Positions 18,183 through 31,152 of a DNA stretch of 64,000 nucleotides are shown one piece after another; position 1 is the stretch's first letter; every line of letters begins with the position of its first letter. The translations under genes and the position numbers were made by a program. The stretch comes from Candidatus Binatia bacterium. Its GTDB lineage: Bacteria; Desulfobacterota; Binatia; HRBIN30. The DNA is taken from assembly GCA_026004215.1 (NCBI GenBank), contig BPIR01000001.1, forward strand, positions 682,001 through 746,000. Direction: 5' to 3'. The notes beneath the pieces are model-generated. The model made no database searches. It saw nothing but the letters and a program-made list of their open reading frames with translations, and was not told the DNA's origin.

Positions 18183-19064
18183 GTGCAAGTCAGTGTGATC
18201 ATTCCCACGTTTAACCGCCGAGAACTTGTGTGCGAGGCGATTCGATCCGTGCTCGCTCAACGGCTCACCGCTCCCACCGACGTGGAAGTGATCGTGGTAG
18301 ACGACGGCTCCACGGACGGCACTGTAGACTGTCTCCGCGCCACGTTTGGTCAGGACATTCGTTTGGAGGCGCTGCGGGAAAATCGTGGGGTGGCTGCAGC
18401 CCGGAACGCCGGTGCGAGCATCGCCCGCGGGACGTGGCTGGCTTTTCTGGACTCGGACGACCTGTGGAAACCGCAAAAGTTGGCCTTTCATCTGGCGTTC
18501 GCCGAGCGGTATGCGTTTGCCATCAGCCAGACCGAGGAAGTGTGGATCCGACAGGGGCGTTTCGTCAATCCGTGCCGTTACCACCGCAAGCCCGAGGGTG
18601 ATATCTTCCTGGCCTCACTGGAGCGATGCCTCGTCAGTCCCTCTGCGGTATTGATCCATCGCGACTTGTGGGCGCGGCACGGCGGCTTCGACCCGAGTTT
18701 GCCTGCCTGTGAGGACTACGATTTGTGGCTTCGTATTGCCTGCGAGGAACCCGTCGGATTGCTCCGCAAGCCGCTGGTCATCAAGCGTGGCGGTCACGAC
18801 GACCAACTCTCCCGCCGCTTCTGGGGCATGGACCGCTTCCGGGTCGCCAGCCTCCTGCGCGTCCTTTTCACTTGCCCTCTCGACGCCAGGCGGGCCCACG
18901 CCGTATTGCGCGTGCTCGAGCGAAAGTGCGCGATTTTGGCGAACGGTGCCGCCAAGCGACACCGTTTTGAAGAAGCGGAGCGCTATCGTGCTGTGGCGAC
19001 AGCGGCGCGCGACTACGTCGAGGAACGCTGGCCGGTTTCTTCTTCCCGAGGTGCGGCAGCATGA
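18183..19064 (+). CDS. Family 2 glycosyltransferase
   Basis: A 293-residue GT-A transferase of the rhamnosyl/galactosyl type used in surface polysaccharide synthesis. Motifs are VSVIIPTFNRRELV, VVDDGSTDGT, ENRGVAAARNAG and the metal-binding DSDDLW. The acceptor side includes PACEDYDLWLRIA, the usual ED(x)D catalytic region of GT2. The GTG at 18183 lies two codons before the conserved start, without a strong Shine-Dalgarno, so the start is uncertain. No membrane segments. Its stop overlaps the next gene by four bases, tying it to the radical SAM cluster. The sugar donor is unknown. Confidence 0.85.
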   Translation: MQVSVIIPTFNRRELVCEAIRSVLAQRLTAPTDVEVIVVDDGSTDGTVDCLRATFGQDIRLEALRENRGVAAARNAGASIARGTWLAFLDSDDLWKPQKLAFHLAFAERYAFAISQTEEVWIRQGRFVNPCRYHRKPEGDIFLASLERCLVSPSAVLIHRDLWARHGGFDPSLPACEDYDLWLRIACEEPVGLLRKPLVIKRGGHDDQLSRRFWGMDRFRVASLLRVLFTCPLDARRAHAVLRVLERKCAILANGAAKRHRFEEAERYRAVATAARDYVEERWPVSSSRGAAA

Positions 19065-19603
19065 AGGGTGAGATCCTGCGGCAAGCAATTCGAGAGTTTA
19101 CCAGCAGTCGCCATTACCGGGATGCATTCGTCGCGCGTTGGATTTCCTTGAACGATGCCGACGCCTTGGCTCTTTACGATCTCGCCACGCAGTTACGCTT
19201 GGGAGAAAACCAATTGCGGGATCTCTGGGAGTGGGCGGAGGACATCGCTCAGCGCGACCGCGAAACCATCGCTGAAGTGCTGAACGAACCCAGCATTCGG
19301 GGGGCACTTCAGGAAAAACAAAGTCGCAATGACCGCTTGAATCGGGTGAAGCATCTCTTGCGTTGCCGCCGCTACCCCCATCTCAGTCAAACGGAAGACC
19401 GCGCGCGTGCTCTCGTGCGTTCCGCGCGACTCCCCCAAACCGTGGAGGTCGGCCTACCGGCTTACCTGGAGGGAGACACGATCCGCGTGATTTGCCGGGG
19501 CAGCTCGCCGGCCGAACTCCGGGCAGCGTTGGAGGCCGCCCTGCGGTGGGCGACTTCGGACGCCTGCACGGAGCTTTTCCGTTTGTTAGGTGGGGAGCTG
19601 TGA
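19061..19603 (+). CDS. Unknown protein linked to the SPL-like radical SAM gene
   Basis: A 180-residue soluble protein, largely helical, that I do not recognise. There are no Cys motifs or signal peptide. It begins with ATG overlapping the glycosyltransferase stop (ATGA) and ends with a GTGA overlap into the SPL-like gene. Such coupling on both sides suggests equimolar synthesis and a functional link, most likely to the radical SAM protein that follows. The C-terminal half (RVICRGSSPAELRAALEAAL) has an alpha/beta look. A partner or substrate-carrying role is speculation. Confidence 0.7.
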   Translation: MKGEILRQAIREFTSSRHYRDAFVARWISLNDADALALYDLATQLRLGENQLRDLWEWAEDIAQRDRETIAEVLNEPSIRGALQEKQSRNDRLNRVKHLLRCRRYPHLSQTEDRARALVRSARLPQTVEVGLPAYLEGDTIRVICRGSSPAELRAALEAALRWATSDACTELFRLLGGEL

Positions 19604-20679
19604 TTCGTTGGGCACCGGCTGCTGTTTGGATCGAGCGCGGCTTAGAGGGAACGACCCTCGCGGCCAACGTGCGCCGGCATTACCCGGACACCCCAGTGCA
19701 TCCTTTCGAGCCGCCGCTTGCCCTGCGCGCTGGAGATTTTTCCGCCGGCAAGCGGGAGCTCGTGATCCAGCGCCACCGCGGGTCGTTTCTCCAACACTGC
19801 CCAGCCGGGACCGCCGGCTTGGTCTGCTGCAATTACCTGGTCGTCAACTTGGGCGCAAACTGCCCATTCGACTGTAGTTACTGCTTTCTGCAGGAATATC
19901 TGGCCACCAGCCCGGGCCTGCGGCTCTTTGCCAACGTCGAGGACGCGCTCGCCGAGGTGGACGATGTCCTCCGCCGCCATCCCCAGCGCCGGTTCCGCAT
20001 TGGAACGGGGGAACTCATTGACAGCTTGGCGCTAGACCACCTGACGGAGCACACGAGAGTCCTCGTGCCTTTTTTTGCCGCCCGCCCGAATGCCGTGTTG
20101 GAGCTCAAGACGAAAAGTAGCGCAATCGAAGGTTTGCTCCGCCAGGAGCCGAGCGACAACGTGGTGGTCTCGTGGTCGCTCAACGCCCCCTCGGTGATCC
20201 GCGAAGAAGAGCCGGGCACCGCCAGCCTGGAGGAACGCCTCGAGGCTGCACGCGCGCTGCAATCGGCCGGGTTTCGTGTGGGCTTCCACTTCGATCCCCT
20301 GATCGCCCTTCCCGACTGGGAAGCAGCCTACCGGGAGGCCGTGGAAGCCTTAGCCAGTCGCATCGATCCGCGTCGCGTGGCGTGGGTCAGTCTCGGCCAC
20401 CTGCGGCTCACTTCGGGGCTCAAGCGCGCCATGAAAGAGCGCCGCCGCGGTGCCGCGCTCCTGGTCGGGGAGCTCGTCCCCGGGGCGGATGGAAAACACC
20501 GTGCGTGGCGGGCGCTGCGACTCCAGATGTATCGTACCATGCTCCGTTGGCTGGCAGATTGGCACCCCGAACTACCTCGTTACATCTGCATGGAACCTCC
20601 CGGAGTTTGGGAGCACGTCTTCGGTGAAGTTCCCAGCGACCAAGAGGTCGCCATGCGCCTGGTGGGCCGGCCAGCATGA
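19600..20679 (+). CDS. Spore photoproduct lyase-like radical SAM protein
   Basis: A 359-residue protein of the SPL family: radical SAM cluster C88-x3-C92-x2-C95 in CPFDCSYCFLQ, including the SPL-typical FLQ after the third Cys. GLEHLT-like text (LALDHLTEH) and LELKTKSS follow, then VVVSWSLNA and RVGFHFDPL. In true SPL, which repairs the spore photoproduct in sporeformers, a hydrogen-donor Cys lies just before the DHLT region. Here that stretch reads GTGELIDSL with no Cys. The reaction may therefore differ. The start is a GTG overlapping the upstream stop. murI overlaps its own stop by four bases. Confidence 0.85.
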   Translation: MIRWAPAAVWIERGLEGTTLAANVRRHYPDTPVHPFEPPLALRAGDFSAGKRELVIQRHRGSFLQHCPAGTAGLVCCNYLVVNLGANCPFDCSYCFLQEYLATSPGLRLFANVEDALAEVDDVLRRHPQRRFRIGTGELIDSLALDHLTEHTRVLVPFFAARPNAVLELKTKSSAIEGLLRQEPSDNVVVSWSLNAPSVIREEEPGTASLEERLEAARALQSAGFRVGFHFDPLIALPDWEAAYREAVEALASRIDPRRVAWVSLGHLRLTSGLKRAMKERRRGAALLVGELVPGADGKHRAWRALRLQMYRTMLRWLADWHPELPRYICMEPPGVWEHVFGEVPSDQEVAMRLVGRPA

Positions 20680-21506
20680 CGCGCGGACGACGTCGCCTCG
20701 AAAAAACGCCGCCCGCCGAGCACGCCATTGGGGTGTTCGATTCTGGGATCGGGGGACTCACGGTAGTGCAGCAGCTCATTCGTTTGCTGCCCCACGAGGA
20801 CATTGTGTACCTCGGGGATACGGCCAGAACCCCGTACGGTACCAAGTCGCCGGAAACCATCTGCCGCTACGCAATCGAAAACGCTGCTTTTCTGCTGGAC
20901 AAGGGCATCAAACTCCTCGTCGTCGCCTGCAACAGTGTTTCGGCCGTCGCGCTGAGCAATCTCGAACAAGAGCTTCCGGTCCCAGTCGTTGGTGTGATTG
21001 CGCCCGGCGCGCAAGAAGCGGTGCGCCGCACCCGTAATGGGAAAATCGGTGTCATCGGCACCGAGGCCACCATCGCCAGCGGCGCCTATACTCGAGCGTT
21101 GAAAAGCCTGAATCCGGACCTGGAAATTTACACACGCGCCTGCCCCCTGTTCGTCCCCTTGGCGGAGGAAGGTTGGGTCAACAACGAAGTGGCGCGATCG
21201 GCCGCGCGCCGCTACCTCGCAAGCCTGCGCCGCAGTGGCATCGACACCCTGGTGCTGGGTTGCACGCACTACCCACTGCTCGCCCCGGTCATTCACGAGA
21301 TTCTCGGTCCTGGCGTTTCCCTCGTCGACTCGGCCGGCACCACCGCCCAAGCTGTGCGCCGCTTGCTGCAACGGCGCCAACTGTTGCGCAGGAACGGAGC
21401 AGGCACGATGAGCTTTTTTGTGACCGACGCACCTGAACGGTTCATCAAGGTGGGAAGCCTATTCCTCGGGCAGCCGGTGGAATCCGCAGTCCGGCTGGAA
21501 CGCTGA
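20676..21506 (+). CDS. murI: Glutamate racemase
   Basis: Makes D-glutamate for peptidoglycan by cofactor-independent two-base racemisation. The 276-residue protein has the N-terminal GVFDSGIGGLTV, the loop YLGDTARTPYG and both catalytic cysteines. These are Cys85 in VVACNSVSA, where the family more often has CNT, and Cys196 in LGCTHYPLL. The length fits the family (~265-290). Its ATG overlaps the stop of the SPL-like gene, so this essential cell-wall gene is translationally linked to an accessory gene. Confidence 0.95.
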   Translation: MTRGRRRLEKTPPAEHAIGVFDSGIGGLTVVQQLIRLLPHEDIVYLGDTARTPYGTKSPETICRYAIENAAFLLDKGIKLLVVACNSVSAVALSNLEQELPVPVVGVIAPGAQEAVRRTRNGKIGVIGTEATIASGAYTRALKSLNPDLEIYTRACPLFVPLAEEGWVNNEVARSAARRYLASLRRSGIDTLVLGCTHYPLLAPVIHEILGPGVSLVDSAGTTAQAVRRLLQRRQLLRRNGAGTMSFFVTDAPERFIKVGSLFLGQPVESAVRLER

Positions 21507-21516
21507 AGCGGTCGTG

Positions 21517-21672
21517 ATGCAGTGGCGGGTGAAAGCTGCTAGCAACCTCGTTGGTCGTCACTCGTTTTATCAGGTGGAAGCACAGACCTCATACCGGAGC
21601 CGAGTCCTGCTGGCCCCGCGCCTGCGCGAACTTTGGAACTTGCGGCAGGGGCTCACGGTGCATAGAGGATAA
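21517..21672 (+). CDS. Possible small protein between murI and secA
   Basis: A 51-residue open frame, ATG 21517 (or GTG 21514), rich in Arg and Leu ([16 protein letters not shown]), ending 23 bases before secA. It has no clear Shine-Dalgarno and no recognised family. It fills most of the murI-secA gap on the coding strand. It may be a real small protein or chance. Confidence 0.25.
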   Translation: MQWRVKAASNLVGRHSFYQVEAQTSYRSRVLLAPRLRELWNLRQGLTVHRG

Positions 21673-21695
21673 ACGTTACAGCCAACAACACACCC

Positions 21696-25320
<3,625 letters not shown>

Positions 25321-25331
<11 letters not shown>

Positions 25332-26631
25332 CGATTCCTCGCTGCGTCGTGTGTCGACCTCATCGGGCGAGCACTCCGGCACCCCGAGCTCGACCGAGAG
25401 CGTTGTCGTGAAGGATTTGAGTTCGGCTCCATCGGTGCGCGTACCTGGTTTTCAGTTCGCGGGGGTCGCCAGTGGGATCAAGGAAAGCGGGAAACCGGAC
25501 GTCGCAGTGATCTACGCGGAACGGCCGGTCAGTGTCGCTGCCGCGTTTACAACGAACGTGGTACAAGCCGCGCCGGTACAAATCGCGCGCGAGCACGTAA
25601 AGTCGGGCCGCTTGCAGGCCATTGTGGTCAATAGCGGCAATGCCAATGCGTTTACGGGTGCCGCCGGAGTGCGCGATGCGCGTACGATGTGCCGGGTCGC
25701 AGCCGCCGCGCTACGCATTTCCCCGCGCGCCGTTCTTCCGTGTTCTACGGGTCGGATTGGGGTGCCGCTTCCTATGGAGCGGGTCACCGAGGGTATTCGC
25801 GCTGCCTGCCAGCAACTTTCGCCAGATGGTTTTGCCGCGGCGCTCGCTGCGATCATGACTACAGACTCCTTCCCCAAGTTCTCCCAGCGCACGTTGTCCA
25901 TCGGCGGGCAAGTGGTCACCATCGCGGGAATGGCAAAAGGGGCCGGCATGATCGCGCCTCGTCTCGCCATTGCCCCTCACGCCACCCTTTTGGCTTTCCT
26001 GTTCACGGATGCGGCTTTGTCTTCCGCCACTCTTCGAGCTGTGCTCCGCACCATTCTCCCTACCACGTTCAACGCTGCGGTCGTGGACGGCGACACCAGC
26101 ACGAACGATACCGTCGTATTCCTGGCCAGCGGGCAGACTTCTTTGGAACGGATCTCCACAAGCTCCCGCGACTTTGCTTCCCTTGCGGAGGCGGCTCACG
26201 ACGTGGCCGCCGACCTGGCGCGCATGGTGGTGCGCGACGGCGAAGGTGCGACACGGGTTGTGGATATCGTCGTTCGTGGTGCGCACAACGATGCAGAAGC
26301 CGCACGGGCAGCCGATGCCGTTGCCCGCTCCCCACTGTGCAAAGCCGCTTTTTATGGAGGGGATCCGTATATGGGCCGCGTTGTGTGTGCCTTGGGCTAC
26401 AGCGGCGCCCACTTCGACCCGAATCGCATTCGAATCTACCTGGAGGATCTCCTCGTGGTGGATCGCGGCCGGGAACTGGTCGCCAGCATCGAAGAGCAAG
26501 CGCAACGCATCGTACAAAGGCCGAACTTCCGACTCACCATTGACCTGCGGTGCGGCAACGGTCAGGCAGTGCGCATGTGCTCCGACCTCACCGAGGCATA
26601 CGTGCGCTTCAACTCCGCGTACCGCACCTAG
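25321..26631 (+). CDS. argJ: Bifunctional glutamate N-acetyltransferase / amino-acid acetyltransferase ArgJ
   Basis: Transfers acetyl from N-acetylornithine to glutamate in the cyclic arginine pathway, cytoplasmic. Key motifs are [25 protein letters not shown] and [11 protein letters not shown]. The autoproteolysis region is KGAGMIAP...APHATLLAF, in which the A-T bond is cut and Thr becomes the nucleophile of the beta chain. DGDTSTNDT follows. From ATG 25321, overlapping the secA stop region, it has 436 residues. A GTG at 25408 would give 407, nearer the family norm of ~400, so the start is uncertain. It is probably co-transcribed with secA. Confidence 0.93.
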
Positions 26632-26860
26632 AGCCCGCCGCTCCGACCCCTCCGTTCGCGATCCTCTCCATCGCCCGCTCGCGCCCCGAATTCACAGCCG
26701 GCCGCCAACCTTCCTGGACAAGGTGTGTTTCTGCCGAGACATGGGGGTTCGTGAAGGGAGAGATGGCGTTCCTTCCAAACACGCTACGAACCGGAGACAT
26801 CCCTTCCTCCCAGGCAGACGTCGGCCGCAGGCCGGGTGCCGGCGGAACCCAATGGCGCGT

Positions 26861-26895
26861 GTAGGGATAAGGGCGACCACAAGGGTCGCCCCTAC
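26861..26895. repeat. Palindromic hairpin, possible dispersed repeat
   Basis: GGGCGACC (26871-26878) pairs with GGTCGCCC (26884-26891). Outer GTAG (26861-26864) pairs with CTAC (26892-26895) across a bulge. Hairpins of this type often occur as REP-like dispersed repeats. No second copy was seen in this window. Confidence 0.45.
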
Positions 26896-26946
26896 AGGTT
26901 TTCGCGAGGAGGTGAGCCAAAGTCCGGGCGGTGTGCTGGGGTAACC

Positions 26947-26972
26947 GAGGGCCGGCAAGGATCCCGGCCCTC
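26947..26972. repeat. Perfect 9-bp inverted repeat
   Basis: GAGGGCCGG (26947-26955) and CCGGCCCTC (26964-26972) with an 8-base spacer. It could act as an argJ-side terminator, but no T-run follows, or it may be part of a dispersed repeat with the hairpin 50 bases upstream. Confidence 0.45.
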
Positions 26973-27134
26973 CCAGGGCGCCACTCCGACTCCACCTGGT
27001 CAGTTATGAAGGAGGTCGCAGCGCCTGCCCGTCGCGCCGAACCGCCAATCCGTTGCGCAAAAATTCCGGCTTCGTTCGCCCCCGGCAGCATGGTACGATG
27101 CCGGTGTTTTCGGCAACGAATGTTGGAGGCCGTC

Positions 27135-28691
<1,557 letters not shown>

Positions 28692-28713
28692 AGATCGAGG
28701 ATGCCTCGGCAGC

Positions 28714-31152
28714 TCATAGACGCACCCGGTAAAGCCGCAGGGCGTTGCCAATGACAGACACGGAGCTGAAGCTCATCGCCGCCGCCGCGATCATCGGGTT
28801 CAGCAAAAGGCCCCACACCGGGTACAAAGCGCCCGCCGCAATCGGGATTGCCAAGGCATTGTAAAAAAACGCGAGAAACAGGTTTTCCCGAACGTTGCGC
28901 ATGGTGGCTCGGCTCAACCGCCGCGCCCGCAACACCCCTCGCAGGTCACCATGCAACAGCGTGACGCTCGCGCTGGCCATCGCAATGTCGGTCCCGCTGG
29001 CCACGGCAAAGCTCACATGAGCCCGGGCCAGAGCCGGAGCGTCGTTGACGCCGTCCCCGATCATGGCCACGATATGTCCGCGGCGGCGATACTCGTCTAC
29101 CCACCCGGCTTTTTCCACAGGGGACACCTCCGCGATAAACTCGCGAATCCCCAGCCGCTGGGCCACGAGCTCGGCCGCGCGGCGGTGATCCCCCGTCAAC
29201 ATCACGACCTGTATTCCTTCCGCGCTGAGCTCCCGCACGGTTTCCTGCGCCGATTCCCGCACTGGGTCCAGCAAACCGATCACTCCCGCGGGCACACGGT
29301 CTACAATGACCAGCACCACTGTGGCCCCGTTCTCTTGCAACCGGCTGACAACCTCCCCTGCCGACGCGATTTCACTTCCCTTATGCTGGGCAAACGCCGG
29401 AGAACCCGCCACCACCCGCTTTCCGGATACAACTCCACTGACACCTCCTCCGGGCTCGACCTCGACTTCGGCCGGTGTCGTCAGTGACACCCCGCGCTGC
29501 CGCGCCGCTTCCACGATGGCCTTGGCTACGGGATGTTCGCTCGCCTGTTCCAAGCTGGCCACAAGAGCAAGCAACTCGTCGGCGGAAAGGTGGTCGAAGC
29601 AGTGGACTTCCTGTACCTCCGGTTTCCCCAACGTCAGCGTGCCAGTCTTGTCTGCCAGCAGAAGATCGACTCGCTCCAACACTTCCAGGGCCTCGGCATT
29701 TTTCACCAACACGCCCGCCTGGGCACCGCGTCCCGTAGCCACCATGATCGACATCGGGGTGGCCAGGCCCAACGCACAAGGGCACGCGATGATGAGCACG
29801 GCAACGGCGTTCACCATGGCGTAGGCCACACGCGGCTCGGGCCCGAACCACAGCCACGCGGCAAACGTCACCCCCGCAATGGCAAGCACTCCGACCACGA
29901 AGACCCCTGCAACTTGATCGGCAAGACGTTGAATTGGAGCACGCGTGCGCTGTGCCTCTCGCACGAGCCGAACAATCTGCGCGAGGACCGTGTCCTCACC
30001 CACCCGCTCCACCCGCATCAAAATACTTCCGCTGCCGTTTACGGTGCCGCCGATCAGCGGTGCCCCAATTTGTTTCGGTACGGGAACCGATTCGCCCGTC
30101 AACATGGATTCGTCTACAACCGTTGCACCCTCGATCACCACCCCATCGAGCGGGATTTTGGCACCGGGCCGGATGCGCAACACATCGCCGCGGCGAACCT
30201 CGCTCACCGGGATCTCGTGCTCGCGCCCATCCGCCTCGACCCGCACCGCGACCGCGGGGATTAAAGACAAAAGGCCTCGCAGTGCGGCGCCCGTGCGTTT
30301 GCGGGCGCGCAGTTCCAACACTTGCCCAACCAGCACCAAGACCACGATCCCGGCGGCCGCCTCGAAATACACGGGCACCTCGGCACCATGCCCGACTCCT
30401 GCTGGCAAAATTCCGGGCCACCACGTGGCCACAACGCTGTACGCCCATGCCGTGAACACCCCGAGGCCAATGAGCGTGAACATGTTCGGGGAGCGTGCCA
30501 GTACAGAACGCCACGCACGTTCGAAAAACGGCCACCCCGAGTACCAAACCACGGGCGTGGCGAGGACCAATTCCAGCCAGTGTTGCGCACCCGGTGGCCA
30601 CGAAAGTTGGAAAGGCAACAGCATGGAACCCATTGCCAAGGCCAGAACCGGAATGGTGAGCACCGTACCCACGGCCAGTCGCTTCTGTAAATCTCGCAAC
30701 TCTCCGCCACCCTCTTCCCAAGCGCCGGATACCGGTTCGAGCGCCATGCCGCATACCGGGCAGCTCCCCGGACCGATCTGCCGGACCTCGGGGTGCATGG
30801 GGCAGGTGTATTCCTCGGTCGTTGCCGGCGACTCGGACACGGGCGCTTTCGCAAGGAACCGGTCTCGGCAGTGCCTGCTACAGAACCAAAATTCTTGTCC
30901 CTCGTGCTTCACGCTCCCTCCAGGAGCGTTGCCACGAGTCACCCGCATCCCGCACACCGGATCGGTCGCAAACAGGAAGGTTTCCGGAGAGGCAACGAAA
31001 CGCTCGCGGCAACGGGCACTGCAAAATCCGAAAGTGACCCCATTCCACAAGGCTGAACCACCCTTGGGTTCGCTGGGGTCCACCTTCATTCCGCAAACCG
31101 GGTCAACCCCGCGCCAGTGTTCCCAACTTTGGTCCTTCGCAGGCTTCATCAT
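28714..31152 (-). CDS. copA: Copper(I)-exporting P1B-type ATPase with two YHS domains and a metal-binding CPMHP domain
   Basis: Pumps Cu(I) (or Ag(I)) out of the cytoplasm, inner membrane, 812 residues. Instead of the usual CxxC HMA domains, the N-terminus has two YHS domains (DPVCGMKVDP, DPVCGMRVTR, each with FC..C) and a YTCPMHPEV...CPVCGMAL domain. The ATPase core has CPCALGLATP (~456), DKTGT (~498), SEHPVAKA and GDGVNDAPALA (~697). The last helices read FYNALAIP and MSFSSVSVIGNALRL, the Cu(I)-specific IB-1 signature. The ATG overlaps the cusA stop (ATGA), making it the last gene of the efflux operon. Confidence 0.93.
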   Translation of the reverse strand: MMKPAKDQSWEHWRGVDPVCGMKVDPSEPKGGSALWNGVTFGFCSARCRERFVASPETFLFATDPVCGMRVTRGNAPGGSVKHEGQEFWFCSRHCRDRFLAKAPVSESPATTEEYTCPMHPEVRQIGPGSCPVCGMALEPVSGAWEEGGGELRDLQKRLAVGTVLTIPVLALAMGSMLLPFQLSWPPGAQHWLELVLATPVVWYSGWPFFERAWRSVLARSPNMFTLIGLGVFTAWAYSVVATWWPGILPAGVGHGAEVPVYFEAAAGIVVLVLVGQVLELRARKRTGAALRGLLSLIPAVAVRVEADGREHEIPVSEVRRGDVLRIRPGAKIPLDGVVIEGATVVDESMLTGESVPVPKQIGAPLIGGTVNGSGSILMRVERVGEDTVLAQIVRLVREAQRTRAPIQRLADQVAGVFVVGVLAIAGVTFAAWLWFGPEPRVAYAMVNAVAVLIIACPCALGLATPMSIMVATGRGAQAGVLVKNAEALEVLERVDLLLADKTGTLTLGKPEVQEVHCFDHLSADELLALVASLEQASEHPVAKAIVEAARQRGVSLTTPAEVEVEPGGGVSGVVSGKRVVAGSPAFAQHKGSEIASAGEVVSRLQENGATVVLVIVDRVPAGVIGLLDPVRESAQETVRELSAEGIQVVMLTGDHRRAAELVAQRLGIREFIAEVSPVEKAGWVDEYRRRGHIVAMIGDGVNDAPALARAHVSFAVASGTDIAMASASVTLLHGDLRGVLRARRLSRATMRNVRENLFLAFFYNALAIPIAAGALYPVWGLLLNPMIAAAAMSFSSVSVIGNALRLYRVRL

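Larger units (their letters stand above)
26632..27134. other. Gene-free stretch with hairpins
   Basis: About 500 bases after argJ. No convincing gene. It contains several inverted repeats, two of them strong and listed separately, plus GGTTCGT...ACGAACC arms near 26747-26800. The end carries the TTGGAGG ribosome site of the next gene. Composition resembles a decayed or small non-coding repeat element. Confidence 0.45.

Noticed and set aside
20676..21506. CNS in place of CNT at the first catalytic Cys of MurI as a sign of a dead enzyme
   Set aside because: The Cys itself and the second Cys are kept, and Ser for Thr is a mild change seen in the family.
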